NCBI GenBank assembly: GCA_932521025.1
Contig: OW051471.1
Location: 6,820,001-6,884,000 of the forward strand
Origin: Oscheius onirici
Taxonomy: Eukaryota; Nematoda; Chromadorea; Rhabditida; Rhabditidae
Length of the DNA stretch: 64,000 nucleotides
Reading direction: 5' to 3'
The notes beneath the pieces are model-generated. The model was not told where the DNA came from and made no database searches. It saw only the letters and a program-made list of their open reading frames with translations. Numbering within the stretch: position 1 is the stretch's first letter; the number at the start of each line of letters is the position of its first letter. Positions 10,063 through 21,064 of this stretch are shown one piece after another. Made by a program: the position numbers and the translations under genes.

Positions 10063-12027
10063 ATGACAAGGAAGCGAGACAAATTTGCTCGCGATTTAGC
10101 AGTAGGAGGAACAGCCGCTGCAGTATCTAAAACGGCAGTAGCGCCCATAGAACGAGTGAAACTTCTTCTACAGGTTGGTCGTATTGTTATCTTGTAACAC
10201 TTCATTCAGGTCCAATACTCGCACAAAGATATCGCAGCTGATAAACGGTATACTGGTATTATTGACGCCTTTCGACGAGTACCACAGGAACAGGGCTTTG
10301 TTTCGTTGTGGAGAGGCAATCTCACCAATGTAGCACGATATTTTCCAACTCAGGTAAGCCTTTTTTCGATGCATATGCTTCATTTTCAGTTTAGGCTTTA
10401 AATTTCGCTTTTAATGATCTCTACAAAACATTGATGCTCAGACATATAAATCGTGAACAGCACTTTTGGCAATATACGGCTCGGTCTCTAGCCGCAGGTG
10501 GCTTGGCCGGATCCACAACACTCTGCTTCGTCTATCCACTCGACTTTATTAGAACACGACTCTCGGTCGACATCGGAAGCAATCCAGCAAATAGAACGTA
10601 CAAGGTGAGCTCTTTGAATGTTCTTCTTCCTGAAAGTCGAATTTTCAGGGTTTCACGCATTGTTTAATGCAAACGGTCAAAAGTGAAGGCGTCTTGGGTC
10701 TCTATCGAGGATTTTTCATCTCCATTCAGACGTACTTTATCTACCGAGCAGTCTATTTCGGAATGTACGACACAATTAGACATTTTGTCGAGAAGGACAA
10801 GAAGAAATTGCACTTTTTTGGATCATTCTTCATCGCACAGGTCAGTTACTTATTGGAAGAAAGAGAAAACTACTCTTTCAATACAAAAATGCCTCCATAC
10901 AACACAGAATTTAAGACAGTTTCTGCGTGTTCTGCCTACATAACGTATCCCTGGGATACCGTCAGAAGAAGAATGATGATCAAAGGCTCGTTGACCACAG
11001 GACACGCTATGACGGTTGCCCGTACAATTATTCACAACGAAGGAGTCCGCGGCCTCTTCAAAGGAGCGTTAGCCAATGTATTCAGGTAACTTTTTATTTT
11101 ACAAGGTTGGCAACGCCCTTTCAGGGCTAAAGTTACCTACTATCCCCCTTGTTATCCTTTGCCTGAACTAGGCATGGAAGCGGGCCGGCCCGGGCCTGGA
11201 CCTGAAAATCTCGGTCCGCGGGCCGAGATTTGGAAAATTTTAGAAAAAAGGAGTGTTTTTTTTTTACCAAAATGTGCATTTTCTCATCATCTTTCCTTAC
11301 TAAAGTGCAATGGTGTCTGTCTGTCTGTAGTGGTGTCCGCAGTTGTCGAGACTAGCGTAACATGTCAAGTATTGTCATATTAATCTATTATCGAACGAGA
11401 TAGTTTTTTGAGGGGAACGCGTCTGGGTAAATCTAAACTTTCTAAAGCGCGATAGTGTCAAAATTTGGACGGCCGTTGTTACGTACTTGAGCGCCGTAGG
11501 CGCAAGGGCGGCTAAAGCCGTCATAGACGGCTGGTTTTTAGTGAAAAAGGTCATCAAAATATAACAATATTACTATTCATCTATTTAGTTCTAAAATACG
11601 CTAAAATGCACTAATATGACCAGCTTCATTTTTGGTCTAATCCCGGTCCGATGGCCAAGCCTGGGAAGCGGGCCCTGGTGGGCCGGCCCAGGCCCGTTCT
11701 CATGCCTAGCCTGAACCACTTGAAAACCGTTTCTGTATAGGAACTACCAATAACAGAAGCAAAGTCTTCGCACTTTGTCTCCCAATAGTGACTTGTCTAA
11801 ACTTGTTACACTTACTCCTTTCCCCTTAATTGTGCGAACAAATTGCTCCATTTTGATTGCCAATTAAAGCTTCCGACAGACAGACACTAACACACACACA
11901 GAGACCTGGGAGCAATTTAAAGTGCATATTTTTAACAGTATTTCCCATCAAAATTTAAAAAAAATTCAGGAGTGGAGGCGGTGCTCTCGTGATGGCCATT
12001 TACGAAGAAATACAGAAGCATTTGTGA
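10063..12027 (+). CDS. ADP/ATP carrier (adenine nucleotide translocase)
   Basis: Six exons: 10063-10173, 10210-10353, 10395-10604, 10649-10840, 10916-11085, 11970-12027; 294 residues. It exchanges ADP and ATP across the mitochondrial inner membrane. Three mitochondrial-carrier repeats are visible, with PxD/E-x-K/R motifs [16 protein letters not shown] and YPWDTVRRR. The nucleotide-carrier signature is RRRMMI rather than the canonical RRRMMM. The start [12 protein letters not shown] matches family N-termini. Introns 1-4 are 36-75 bp, but intron 5 is 884 bp because it holds transposon sequence. Nematodes carry several paralogues, and I cannot say which this is. Confidence 0.92.
11099..11935 (-). 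repeat. dispersed repeat family copy 1, inside ADP/ATP carrier intron 5
   Basis: On the minus strand this segment begins TTTAAATTGCTCCCAGGTCT with a (GT)n tract, continues with GAAGCTTTAATTGGCAATCA, and ends TAGCCCTGAAAGGGCGTTGC-CAACCTTGT. Two more copies lie at 62478-63065 and 63066-63510. It is interrupted by a hAT-like element (11169-11708). The terminal GCCCT...AGGGC palindrome could form a small hairpin, as in Helitron-like ends, but I cannot confirm the class. Confidence 0.65.
11169..11708. mobile_element. non-autonomous hAT-like element with 8-bp target duplication
   Basis: The ends are TAGGCATGGAAGCGGGCC and, inverted, TAGGCATGAGAACGGGCC, followed by GC-rich imperfect inverted repeats of GGCCGGCCC. 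The element is flanked on both sides by GCCTGAAC (11161-11168 and 11709-11716), an 8-bp duplication typical of hAT transposons, and TAGG-type ends fit the same superfamily. It is about 540 bp with no transposase ORF. It is nested inside an older repeat within the carrier's last intron. Confidence 0.75.
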
Positions 12028-12372
12028 CATTGACATACGACTAGACTTTCACCATTGTATAGTTTTCTTACTAGGTATAGTTTTATTGGTTCTTTTGTCA
12101 TTTGATGACCTCTTTACTCGGTGCTCAAACTGTTTCTATAGGGAAAATCCCTAGTTTTGTTACTCTAGATGTTTTCTAGATATTTGGTCGAAATTGTGCC
12201 TCGATGCAAAATGTGGTCTCAAATTCTTTACCCTAGTCATAAAGAACAATAAATCTCATTTAATAGTACAATTTTACTGGATATACACGGAATGTTCACG
12301 TTCAGATACTTCCAACAGTTTACAAAGTATTCGTATTCATCAGGCTATTTTCAGACCAGCCTACATGTTGAT

Positions 12373-14668
12373 ATGGTGAGTTTAGTGAAATGTTCAGAAA
12401 AAAATCCGCCGACAACTCTTTAGAATATTGTCCTTTCAGCTCATACTTCTATGTCTCCTTCAGTTGACCATCGCTGCTCGTAAATTCGTACCAGAAAATC
12501 CATTCCTGCTCTCCCCTGTTGAACGAAAATATGCCACATTTACAAAAGTGAGTCGCGAAACAATGTTGGAAAATGTCAAAATCAGATGGAACTGGAGGAG
12601 GCGAAAAGGGAAGCGAAAGAAATGTTTTACTTTGGATATGAAAACTACCTTTCACATGCTTTCCCATTAGACGAGCTGGACCCAATACATTGTGATGGAC
12701 GCGGACATGACCATGCACATCCGTACTGACTTTTTTTTTGCAAACGAAAAACAATATTTAGTGAGAACATCAACATAAACGACGTGTTGGGAGACTACTC
12801 CTTGACTCTCATTGACTCGCTCGATTCACTCGCCGTTTTCGGTACAAAAACTATTGTTAGCAAGTTTTCTTGTAGGCGATGTGGCTGAATTCAAACGGGC
12901 CGTCAATTTGGTGATCGAAACAGTCTCCTTCGAAAAGAACACGACAGTACAAGTTTTCGAAGCGACCATTCGGTGAGCTTCAATGAGTTGATCAGAATAG
13001 ACTTTTTCAGAGTCATAGGATCTCTTCTTTCGGCTCATTTGATTGCAACAGACGAAGATCGAACACTCGGAGATTTCTACATGGAGAGTTATGACGGAGA
13101 GTTGCTGTCGTTGGCAAGTGATCTGGCTGGAAGACTGATGTCGGCGTTTGAAGGAACAGCCACAGGTTTGAAACAATCAGAGTTGTTGATCGTTGATAGG
13201 ACTTCCATACACCAGAATCAATCTACAGAAAGGGGTCAAATCTTCGGAAATCAACGAAACTTGTACAGCCGGTGCTGGTTCTCTGCTCCTCGAATTCGGG
13301 ATTCTGTCCAGATTGTTGGAAGATGAGACATACGAATTGGCAGCTCGAAGAGTCAACAACCTCTTGTGGAAGAGAAGAGATTTGAAAACTGGGCTTTTGG
13401 GTAAGTGCAACACATTTCGACTGTATGTTCCAACCAATAGGTAATTTGATCAATATCCAAACTGGACAGTGGGCGGCTACAATGAGTGGTCTCGGAGCCG
13501 GAATGGACTCTTTTTTCGAATACCTGCTCAAAAGCAAGCTCTCTTTTTTACAGTTTACAAGTCCTCTAGGTTACATCATGTTTGGCGAAGAGTCTGACCT
13601 GACCATGTTCAACTCGGCCTATGAGTCCATTCTGAACTCAATGCGTCGCGGACGGTTTGTTGACTCTCTCGCACCTGTCAAAGTGTCTTTTTTAGTTATC
13701 GATGTACTCAAGGCAGGGGAGAGTCGCCTCTTTATGTCAATGTCGATTCGCGAGATGGAACCACTACAAACACTTGGGTCGACTCTCTTCAGGTAAGTCG
13801 GTAAACTCGAGTAAGAACATGATAGTCAGGCCAGTTTTGCTGGTTTGCTTGTCTTGGCAGGAGATGTCGACGAAGCGGTTTGCGCACATAGTCTCCACTA
13901 TGCCATCTGGAGAAAGTACGGAGTCCTTCCGGAAAGATTCAACTGGCATCTCAAGTAGCTTTTTTAGTCTTCTCTAATATAATCTGAGTAGACGTCCAGA
14001 CGTCAGTTTTTACCCTCTCCGACCCGAATTCGCCGAATCGACATATCTGCTTTACCAAGCTACGAAAAACACGTTCTATTTGAATGTTGGTAGAGAAATA
14101 ATGGACTCGCTGAATAGCATGACACGGGTCCAGTGTGGTTTTGCAACTGTTCACGATGTCAATGATGGGAGTCTTGAAGACAGGATGGAGTCTTTCTTTC
14201 TGGCAGAGACTATGAAATATCTGTATTTGGTTAGTCCTTTCTGTGAGTGAAAATGAAAGCTAGATTCCAGTTGTTCGATGTCGATAACCCAGTGAATATA
14301 CACCAGGAGAGAATCATCTTCTCCACCGAAGGACACATCTTCCCAGTCAGTCAAAAGTTTAGACAACCGAGAAACAAAGCCTTCTCCGAGTCTTCTCAAA
14401 AACGAGCGCCTGTTCAAAGATATCACATTGTTGGAGAAGATCCTATGATGCCAACAGGTAGATGACTGTGAATTGTCTCAAAGAATCCTTTTCAGAAGAG
14501 AAAGAGGAGGATTCCGCCGTATCCTCTTCGTCATATCTACGAAATTCTGATCGAAACACAAGTTGTGAGACAGCTCGAAGTTTCCGGTCGTTTGCCCCTC
14601 CTCTGGAAGAAGAGTACATGGTTCAGCTCTTCGAACTTGTTGGTCTTTCCTCCGATTGGTGGAGCTAG
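12373..14668 (+). CDS. edem-1: EDEM: ER degradation-enhancing alpha-mannosidase-like protein (GH47)
   Basis: About 13 exons: 12373-12375 (start codon only), 12440-12547, 12586-12722, 12762-12841, 12876-12972, 13011-13165, 13200-13400, 13441-13533, 13570-about 13720, 13830-13954, 13992-14229, 14271-14457 and 14496-14668. EDEM proteins trim mannose from misfolded glycoproteins in the ER and route them to ERAD. The signal peptide is [16 protein letters not shown]47 landmarks include [100 protein letters not shown] and [10 protein letters not shown], closest to EDEM1. One intron (13534-13569) needs a GC donor to restore LLKSYIMFGEE. The junction near 13672-13720 is uncertain. Confidence 0.88.
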
Positions 14669-16013
14669 TCAACCACTTCAATCGTCTTCTCGCCTTATTT
14701 CTTCGGGTCAATTTCCTGCCTTCGAGTGATCATTGGCTGTGATAGCTTGAGTCTCTACCCGTCAGCTGGCAGCAGCTGGTTTTCTCGTCTGTGATATGCC
14801 ATTGGTTTTTCATTTTCAAAAAATGTTCACTTACAAGCTGCTAGTCAGACGGATAGCTTTCTTTTCATATCTCTATTCACATGATCAAACTCAATAAATT
14901 TTTATGGGTCTAGATGTTATATTTTTGAGAATGTGTTCTGAACAGAAAGAATATCTCTAGTCCAATCTCTCCGATTGACTCTCACTTCCAACATTCTCAA
15001 GCAATCAAATTGTATGTATTAGTCTCATTACTTACTTGTTTACACTCACACCTTTAGCAAGTATCGATTACAGCCAGTTGACGAGAAACCCGGAAGATTT
15101 CAAGTGCAATATATAGGCAAGGGAGAGCGACCTCCTTAGTCAGTGCTCCAACCTACCAATTCGAGTTATGCATTCAATCCTATTGCATGCCTAATAGGTT
15201 TCCTAGTGAAAAAAACAGCTCTTTTAGACTAGTTATGCAGATGTCGTTTTGCTCATCTTCCCGCACACACATGGCACATTAACCTTTCCGTTTGAAGAGT
15301 GCCTCATAGTCATTTCTGCTCTCTTATCTTTGTTCGGACGTTTGCACTTGACTTTAGATCACTTTCCGTTTCATTATTCTTCTATCCGCTGAACCAATCA
15401 GAAATCCCGTTAACAACAATCCGAGAGAGTAACGGTTCTCTCGCGCTTCGTAGAACATCTAATATTGTTTGCACAGCTCCAATTACCTCTCTTTTTATAA
15501 TAACTTCTCTCCGTTAAAGTGCAATTCGGACCTCCCGATAACCGTATTAGTTGTTTCTATTAGTTTGCAGCTGTTTCCGTCGGCGCTAATCGTTTACGGG
15601 AGACCATTAGTCGAGACCAACCTGATAGTCTCTGACCCGTTTCCTTTTCTCACCTTTACTATGAGAACATTTTGTTCGCTAGGCACTTGAATCTAGCTAT
15701 TCCTTCCGCTACAACTCTCTTCAGAATCAATGTTTGCTCAGAAACAATTTAATACTTCGCAGAAAACTTTAGCTTTGAAAAAACTTTTATATATAAGTAA
15801 ATACTCAAAAATATACTTTACAAATAAAAAAAGTTTTAGATTTCTCTGGATATCAGTAGTTAGATTCCGCGACTCGTCCAAACCTGTTGTCCCAAACTTG
15901 TATGTTTCTCTACCTGTCCCGATTCTCGCGTCATTCAATGATTGTCCTTTCGCGCACTCTTCCATTTTTCCCTTGATCGATCTACATTTCTTCCAGGTCT
16001 CCGTGCCTCCGGG
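14669..16013. other. 1.3-kb intergenic stretch
   Basis: No coding family recognised. Several AT-rich and CT-rich runs occur, including a pyrimidine-rich track around 15290-15720. It probably carries the EDEM 3' end and the MCU promoter. No repeats were found by eye. Confidence 0.35.
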
Positions 16014-17658
16014 ATGGGCCGTCTGGCCGTTCTTCCTCGTCTTCTAGTCTTTCCTCAGTCTCCTGCCTCCATTCGGGTGAGTCCTTTCGAATCAAGCACT
16101 TTTTTTTGAGAAGTTATCTCGTCCACGATCCATCAAAATGATCGTCCCATTTCGGGCCAAGTGTCTCTTTTTGAGCGAGAAGTAGTCTAACATTACGCGA
16201 ATTCTTCTTTGGCTTTGGGAAAATTATCAGCAGTCAGAAGTATTTTGGCGATAGGATCTTGACGTTACAGTCAATGAAAAACACCGGACAACACAAAAAC
16301 AAAACTGTTTCCAGTGCCTCTGTCAGCCGAGCAGTTCTGCGGATTCTTCGATCTCCGTCCAGTACGAAATTGGTCTCCCCTTACTGACCGTGCCTCTTCC
16401 GTCTCGTCAAGAACCCTGTCAATTCGCCCTTCGACCGTTGAGTGACACCGTCCAAACTCTCTGCGACAACCTCCAAAAGGAAGACAAAGGCGTCGACTAC
16501 GTGGCAGTCTACAATACAGGTGTTTCTTTCTTCCCTTTTCCCCTAAATCAAATTTCTTCAGAAGGTGTGCGTGTGAGCGTCTCTACAAGTATTGAACACC
16601 TCCTCCAATTCGGTTCTTTTCGTCTGCGACTGAACGACAAATACTACAATGTTCAAGTCCCTCGACACAGCAAAGATATTGCAATGTCTAGTGAAAAGTT
16701 AGTTTCTGCGTGTTTCTGAACAAAAAACTTCAGAATCCGCGAGTTGGACGATATCAGGGCGACGATTGCATCTCTTCATACGGTTTTGTGCGTCGACGAG
16801 TACAAGTTGAAGCGGGAGAGACAATTGATTCTGAGACTGGAGAAGGCTGAGGACGAGCTGCGACCTCTGCAAGAGGTACGTACTTTTAAAACTGCTTTTT
16901 TCTTTTAATTGGCCGGTCAAATTCCATTTCCGGGAACCTTTCATAAGTTACACCGAAGTGAACTTCTGTAAAAAAAAGACCATGCACGAAAGTTCCTCTA
17001 GCGATAACCCATGTGTTTATAGAGTCCAATTGTTATTTTCAGCACAAAATCCGAATCGAACATGAATGTGAGGCAGCGTCAAATCGGGTAATGTGGGGCG
17101 GCTTCGCTGCTATGGGTATTCAGACGGGTGTTTTTGGTGAGCTCTCTTTGTTCATATATTATCAGTTATTTTCAGCTCAATTGACGTTCTTCGAGTACAG
17201 GTAATTTTTTACAATAATGTTCATCTGCTTACAATCATGGTCTGTCATGGTCCGCGACGCTGGCTGATCCTATAATATACATAGGATATAACGAAATCAG
17301 ATAATCCGATAATTCATATTATTTTTTTTCAGCTGGGACATTTTAGAACCTGTAACTTACTTCGCCACCTATGCGGTAAGCTATAATCTGGTACTTTTCT
17401 TACATGGATTGGTTTTAGACAGTGATCTCCACTCTCGGTTACTACTTGTACACCAAGCAGCCGTTCGACTACCCTGCCTGTAAGGAGCGTCTCTTCACGA
17501 AGAACTTCTACAAACGTGCTCAGAAGCAAAACTTCGACATCGAGAGATACAACGAGCTGGCCACCGAAGTCGAAACCCTGAGAGGACAGCTCGGTCGTCT
17601 CCGCGATCCGCTCTTCACCCATCTCCCCGTCAGCTATCTCACTCGTCTGGACAACTAA
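16014..17658 (+). CDS. mcu-1: mitochondrial calcium uniporter pore subunit (MCU)
   Basis: Eight exons: 16014-16076, 16315-16519, 16562-16697, 16734-16875, 17043-17136, 17176-17200, 17333-17375, 17419-17658. MCU forms the Ca2+-selective channel of the mitochondrial inner membrane. The N-terminus MGRLAVLPRLLVFPQSPASI is presequence-like; an MCU N-terminal domain (VQYEIGLPLLTVPLPSRQE), a coiled coil (IRELDDIRATIASL, ELRPLQEHKIRIEHE), TM1 (MWGGFAAMGIQTGVFAQLT), the pore loop WDILEPVTYF and TM2 follow, then a second coiled coil. The canonical selectivity motif is WDIMEPVTYF; the key Asp and Glu are present but Met is Leu. The start is set by the presequence and the in-phase 5' splice site. Confidence 0.92.
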
Positions 17659-17848
17659 TTCAAAGAAAAGTTGTAATTCTACTAGGAACAATTGGAAGCA
17701 TTTCCCTCCCTGTGCGTACAATCAAAACGGTGCTTGTAGTGTCTATGTGAATTTTCTGGTCGCGGAACAATGAACAGTGTCAGCCGCTTCCTTTTTATTT
17801 ACAACGCAAGAAGTCCATTTTTCTGTTAATTTATCGAGCAGAAATTTA

Positions 17849-18315
17849 TTAAAGCGAGTGTCCGGACCCTTTTTTCGACTATAAACGGAAACAAGGGTCT
17901 TGTAGAGAAAATTACGCTTTCCGAATTACTATACTTTATGGGGTTTATTTTCAAAGATGACCGAGCTACAGACGCTACAAGTCGCCATTTTCAGAACAAA
18001 TCACTAATCCCTGGCGAACTGTTATGCCAGGGAGTCTGTCACGACAAGTCAAAAGCAAGACAATAACTTGGAGTTTTTCGTTCAAAGGCATAGAAGATGC
18101 AATTTATTGTGGATGTTTAATTTATTGTGGAAAATTAAGATTTTGCATTACTATACTTTTACCGCTTACCGTAAATATTCGAATAGAGGCACTGCGCCAC
18201 TATTCGAGATGCGCCACTATTCGAGATGTGCCTCTATTCGAATATTTACGGTATCTACGTCGGTCACGAAACATCTAACCGCCTCCTTTACAGCGAACAC
18301 GGACCCTCACTTTAA
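17849..18315. mobile_element. TTAA-flanked inverted-repeat element
   Basis: The left end TTAAAGCGAGTGTCCGGACC and the inverted right end TTAAAGTGAGGGTCCG both start with TTAA, suggesting a TTAA-inserting (piggyBac-like) MITE of 467 bp. A second, partial copy lies inverted near 45838-45970 and shares the CGACTATAAACGGAAACA core. Its right end overlaps the stop codon of the nucleoside transporter gene. It contains a nested palindrome at 18167-18253. Confidence 0.6.
18167..18253. repeat. 87-bp palindrome with internal tandem repeat
   Basis: Perfect 25-bp arms: 18167-18191 starts TACCGTAAATATTCGAATAG and 18229-18253 is its reverse complement. Between them a GCGCCACTATTCGAGAT-type unit is repeated twice. 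This looks like a small MITE nested in the TTAA element. Confidence 0.85.
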
Positions 18316-20253
18316 GTAGCTTTGACAAAAGCGGAAATAACAGGTGTAAAGGACACACCGGCCAGAATGCCCAGCATGAGAAAGATGGAGGCGTACATTC
18401 CACTGATACTCTGGTAGCTGGCAGGCACTCCGCTGAAAGAGACACTATTTTTCCATTGATGCTCGTTACCTTGGAGTATAAATGAGAGCCAAACTGCTAA
18501 AGTAGCCGCAAGACCAGGCTAGGAGAGTACATCCAATTGTCGGAAACCATTCGTTCTTGAAGATTACCTGAAACATGCATTTCGTGTAAACTGGTATGGA
18601 TTGAAGAAGAAGCGGCTGGAGTGAGAAAGAAGATGGTGCAGAAAGAAGAGGTCGAGTGACCTCTCGAAAAGATAGAAATATAATAAAGATACTCTCAATG
18701 TTTTGTTGTTTTTGAAACTCACTTCTGAGGGATATTTCCTGGAGCCGGGCAAATAATTGCAATACATGAAGAAGGGAATGAATAGAACTCGCAAGAGAAC
18801 TGGAACGACTAGCCACCTGGGTTTTGGCTGAAATGTTTCTTCCTTAGATTCACAAGGAAACAAACAAATTGAATGTAGTTGGCCATCCAGGACCCAATGA
18901 AGGCAAAAACGTTAAAGTTGAGGAATGTGTTGATCGAAAAGTAGAGGTTTTGTGGCCAAGGAGACTTCCACTCTCCGCATCCTCCAGGAATTTGTGTGAC
19001 GTTGACACTATCTGGACACGGATGAGCGTAGTAAGGAGTATCGGACATCATGGCTGGAAAGATGACTAGAGAGACGAAATAGACGAAGAAGCTGTTGAAC
19101 AGTTGAACCCAGCACTACAAAAAATGTCATTTTACATTCGGTTAGAGTAGTTACGTATTTGAAACAGTCCCAATATTGAGCGAGACTGAGTTTTTCCGCG
19201 TTTCCTTCTTCTCTCGCCTTCTGACCGACCTTTATGTAGTGTTTGTAAAAGGGCTAAAGACGAGAATAATATGGATGAAACAAGAAAAAATACCTGACGG
19301 ACGAGTAGGGCCAAACTGAGCAAACAGACGACTAAAATGGCCAGGGAGATTGCGAAATAGAGCAGGGCGTTGAGTTTGATGTCATCCGGAGAGACTGGAA
19401 ACTGTCCAAGTTGTACACTTCTCGTAAGTTGACCTACTCAAAGTGGTCATTATGCTCATGAGACTAGTGAAGACTCCACAGAGGTTGTTTCCGATAACCA
19501 GCGAGTTTATGTAGGTGTCTGGCATGTCGGCAGCTATTCCGTAGACGGACGATTGGTAGATTCCGTTCATCAAGTTCATGAGCATGATTATGACCAAGGT
19601 CACAATGTAGAACCAATTGGCGTCTGGAAAGAGTTTTTTCTTTATATGAAGTGAAACCCACTGGCTCGATCTGCGTCTGGCTGTACAAAAATGACGAAAA
19701 TTATTATTAGAGCTACCAGAAGACAGTTGACAAAGAGAGGAACGATAATACGCAGCATGAGGAATCCACTGAAAAAAAGAGCTGTACGAGTTTTACAAAA
19801 AAAAGAACATACGCCACAATAACTGCTGCGTTGAAAAACATAATTCCAACGTTTGGAATTTGTGAGGTGACTCCGATGATGCTCATGAAACTGTCGGCAT
19901 ATTTGGTGGGAGTTCCATTTGGATATGTGAACCAGTAATCACGATAATACTGAAACGAGCTATTTGCAGCTTTATCAGTTGGATACCTGTGGAGCAATGG
20001 TGATGAACATGTTCCAGCTGCAAACTTTTATAATTTAAAGGTATTAACAGTTTTTTGTCGTTGTCAATGCGTCTCTCCGAAGAATGTTAACTTGCCTCAT
20101 GAGCATTCCGACTCCATGCAGAAGAAATATGCCATATACCAAGTAGAGATGATCCTTTGGAGCAGGTTCGATAGCCGAGCTGGTCCTCCATCGGTCTTCT
20201 TCGAGAGAAACGGCGTCTGATTGTGAGCTGCAGCTGGACTCCTTCTTGGACAT
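18312..20253 (-). CDS. equilibrative nucleoside transporter (SLC29/ENT)
   Basis: Multi-exon minus-strand gene starting at 20253 (MSKKESSCSSQSDAVSLEED) and ending at the TAA 18312-18314. ENTs move nucleosides across membranes by facilitated diffusion through 11 TM segments. Visible family motifs: HLYLVYGIFLLHGVGML with WNMFITIAPQYY (TM1), SFMSIIGVTSQIPNVGIMFF (TM2), FYIVTLVIIMLMNLMNGIYQSS-VYGIAADMP (TM4), INSLVIGNNLCGVFTSLMSI (TM5) and the C-terminal GYFSSLALIYTPRGVPASY...GMYASIFLMLGILAGVSF. A charged cytosolic loop with EREGNAEKLS-type residues separates TM6 and TM7. The stop codon is formed by the TTAA of the adjacent transposon-like element. Confidence 0.85.
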
Positions 20254-20519
20254 TATCTGGTCCAAAAGTGATAAGATTCGGAGAGAGACAAAAAAAGAGA
20301 AAGAAACTTTATAGATTGTTAGTAAAAAGAACAAATTGTCTTGGCAATTTCGTTGACTGCTGGAGCGTGAAGGAGGGCCGAGTGAGTCGCGTTTAAAGGA
20401 AGGACAGTCAGCTCAGGACAGAGCCTATAAAATAGGGTTTTATCCGCAGCTTATAAGGGCGTTGCTCTGATCTTTTATCGTAACTAGTTGTCATTTGTGC
20501 AACGTCGGAAAAGGAGGAT

Positions 20520-20596
20520 GCTTATCGGTGACTGTGGGCTAAACGACAGGGACTCCAACTGTGGGCTAAACGACAGGGACTGCTTATCGGTGACTG
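20520..20596. repeat. short nested direct repeats
   Basis: TGCTTATCGGTGACT occurs at both ends, and between them GTGGGCTAAACGACAGGGAC occurs twice in tandem, separated by TCCAACT. A further pair, TATTGTGATTGTTCAAAT, is at about 20676 and 20708. These lie upstream of the nucleoside transporter and probably reflect local slippage. Confidence 0.7.
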
Positions 20597-21064
20597 GCAT
20601 TTCTTTTGATAGTCTATGAATGATTTGTATTGTTTGGCGACGGAATATAAGACTTCTCATTATTCTCTCAAAAGTATTGTGATTGTTCAAATATTGGTTG
20701 AGTCGTATTGTGATTGTTCAAATCGATTCGAAGGTCTACTAATTGTAAGTTTCCCCTTTTTCAGTTACAGGATCGGATATCAACGGATTGAGAAAGAAAT
20801 CAGATGATATGTTTTCGGGAAGTGGCCACTGTTTGTATCCGTGACTCAAAACCAAAATGTCAACATAGAAAAGTGTCTGGGAAACTCTTCCAGACACATC
20901 ATATTCCAAATGTTATGGACGGGAATCGATAGTGTTGCAGATGAACCGGTCGGATGAATTGTTGTAAAGACAGTCGGCATGGGTATTAGTGATGATCTCG
21001 GATTAGGGTTCGACTGATAAGAGGTGCGAAGAATTCACACTGATAGAAAGAACGCTCTTTTGTT

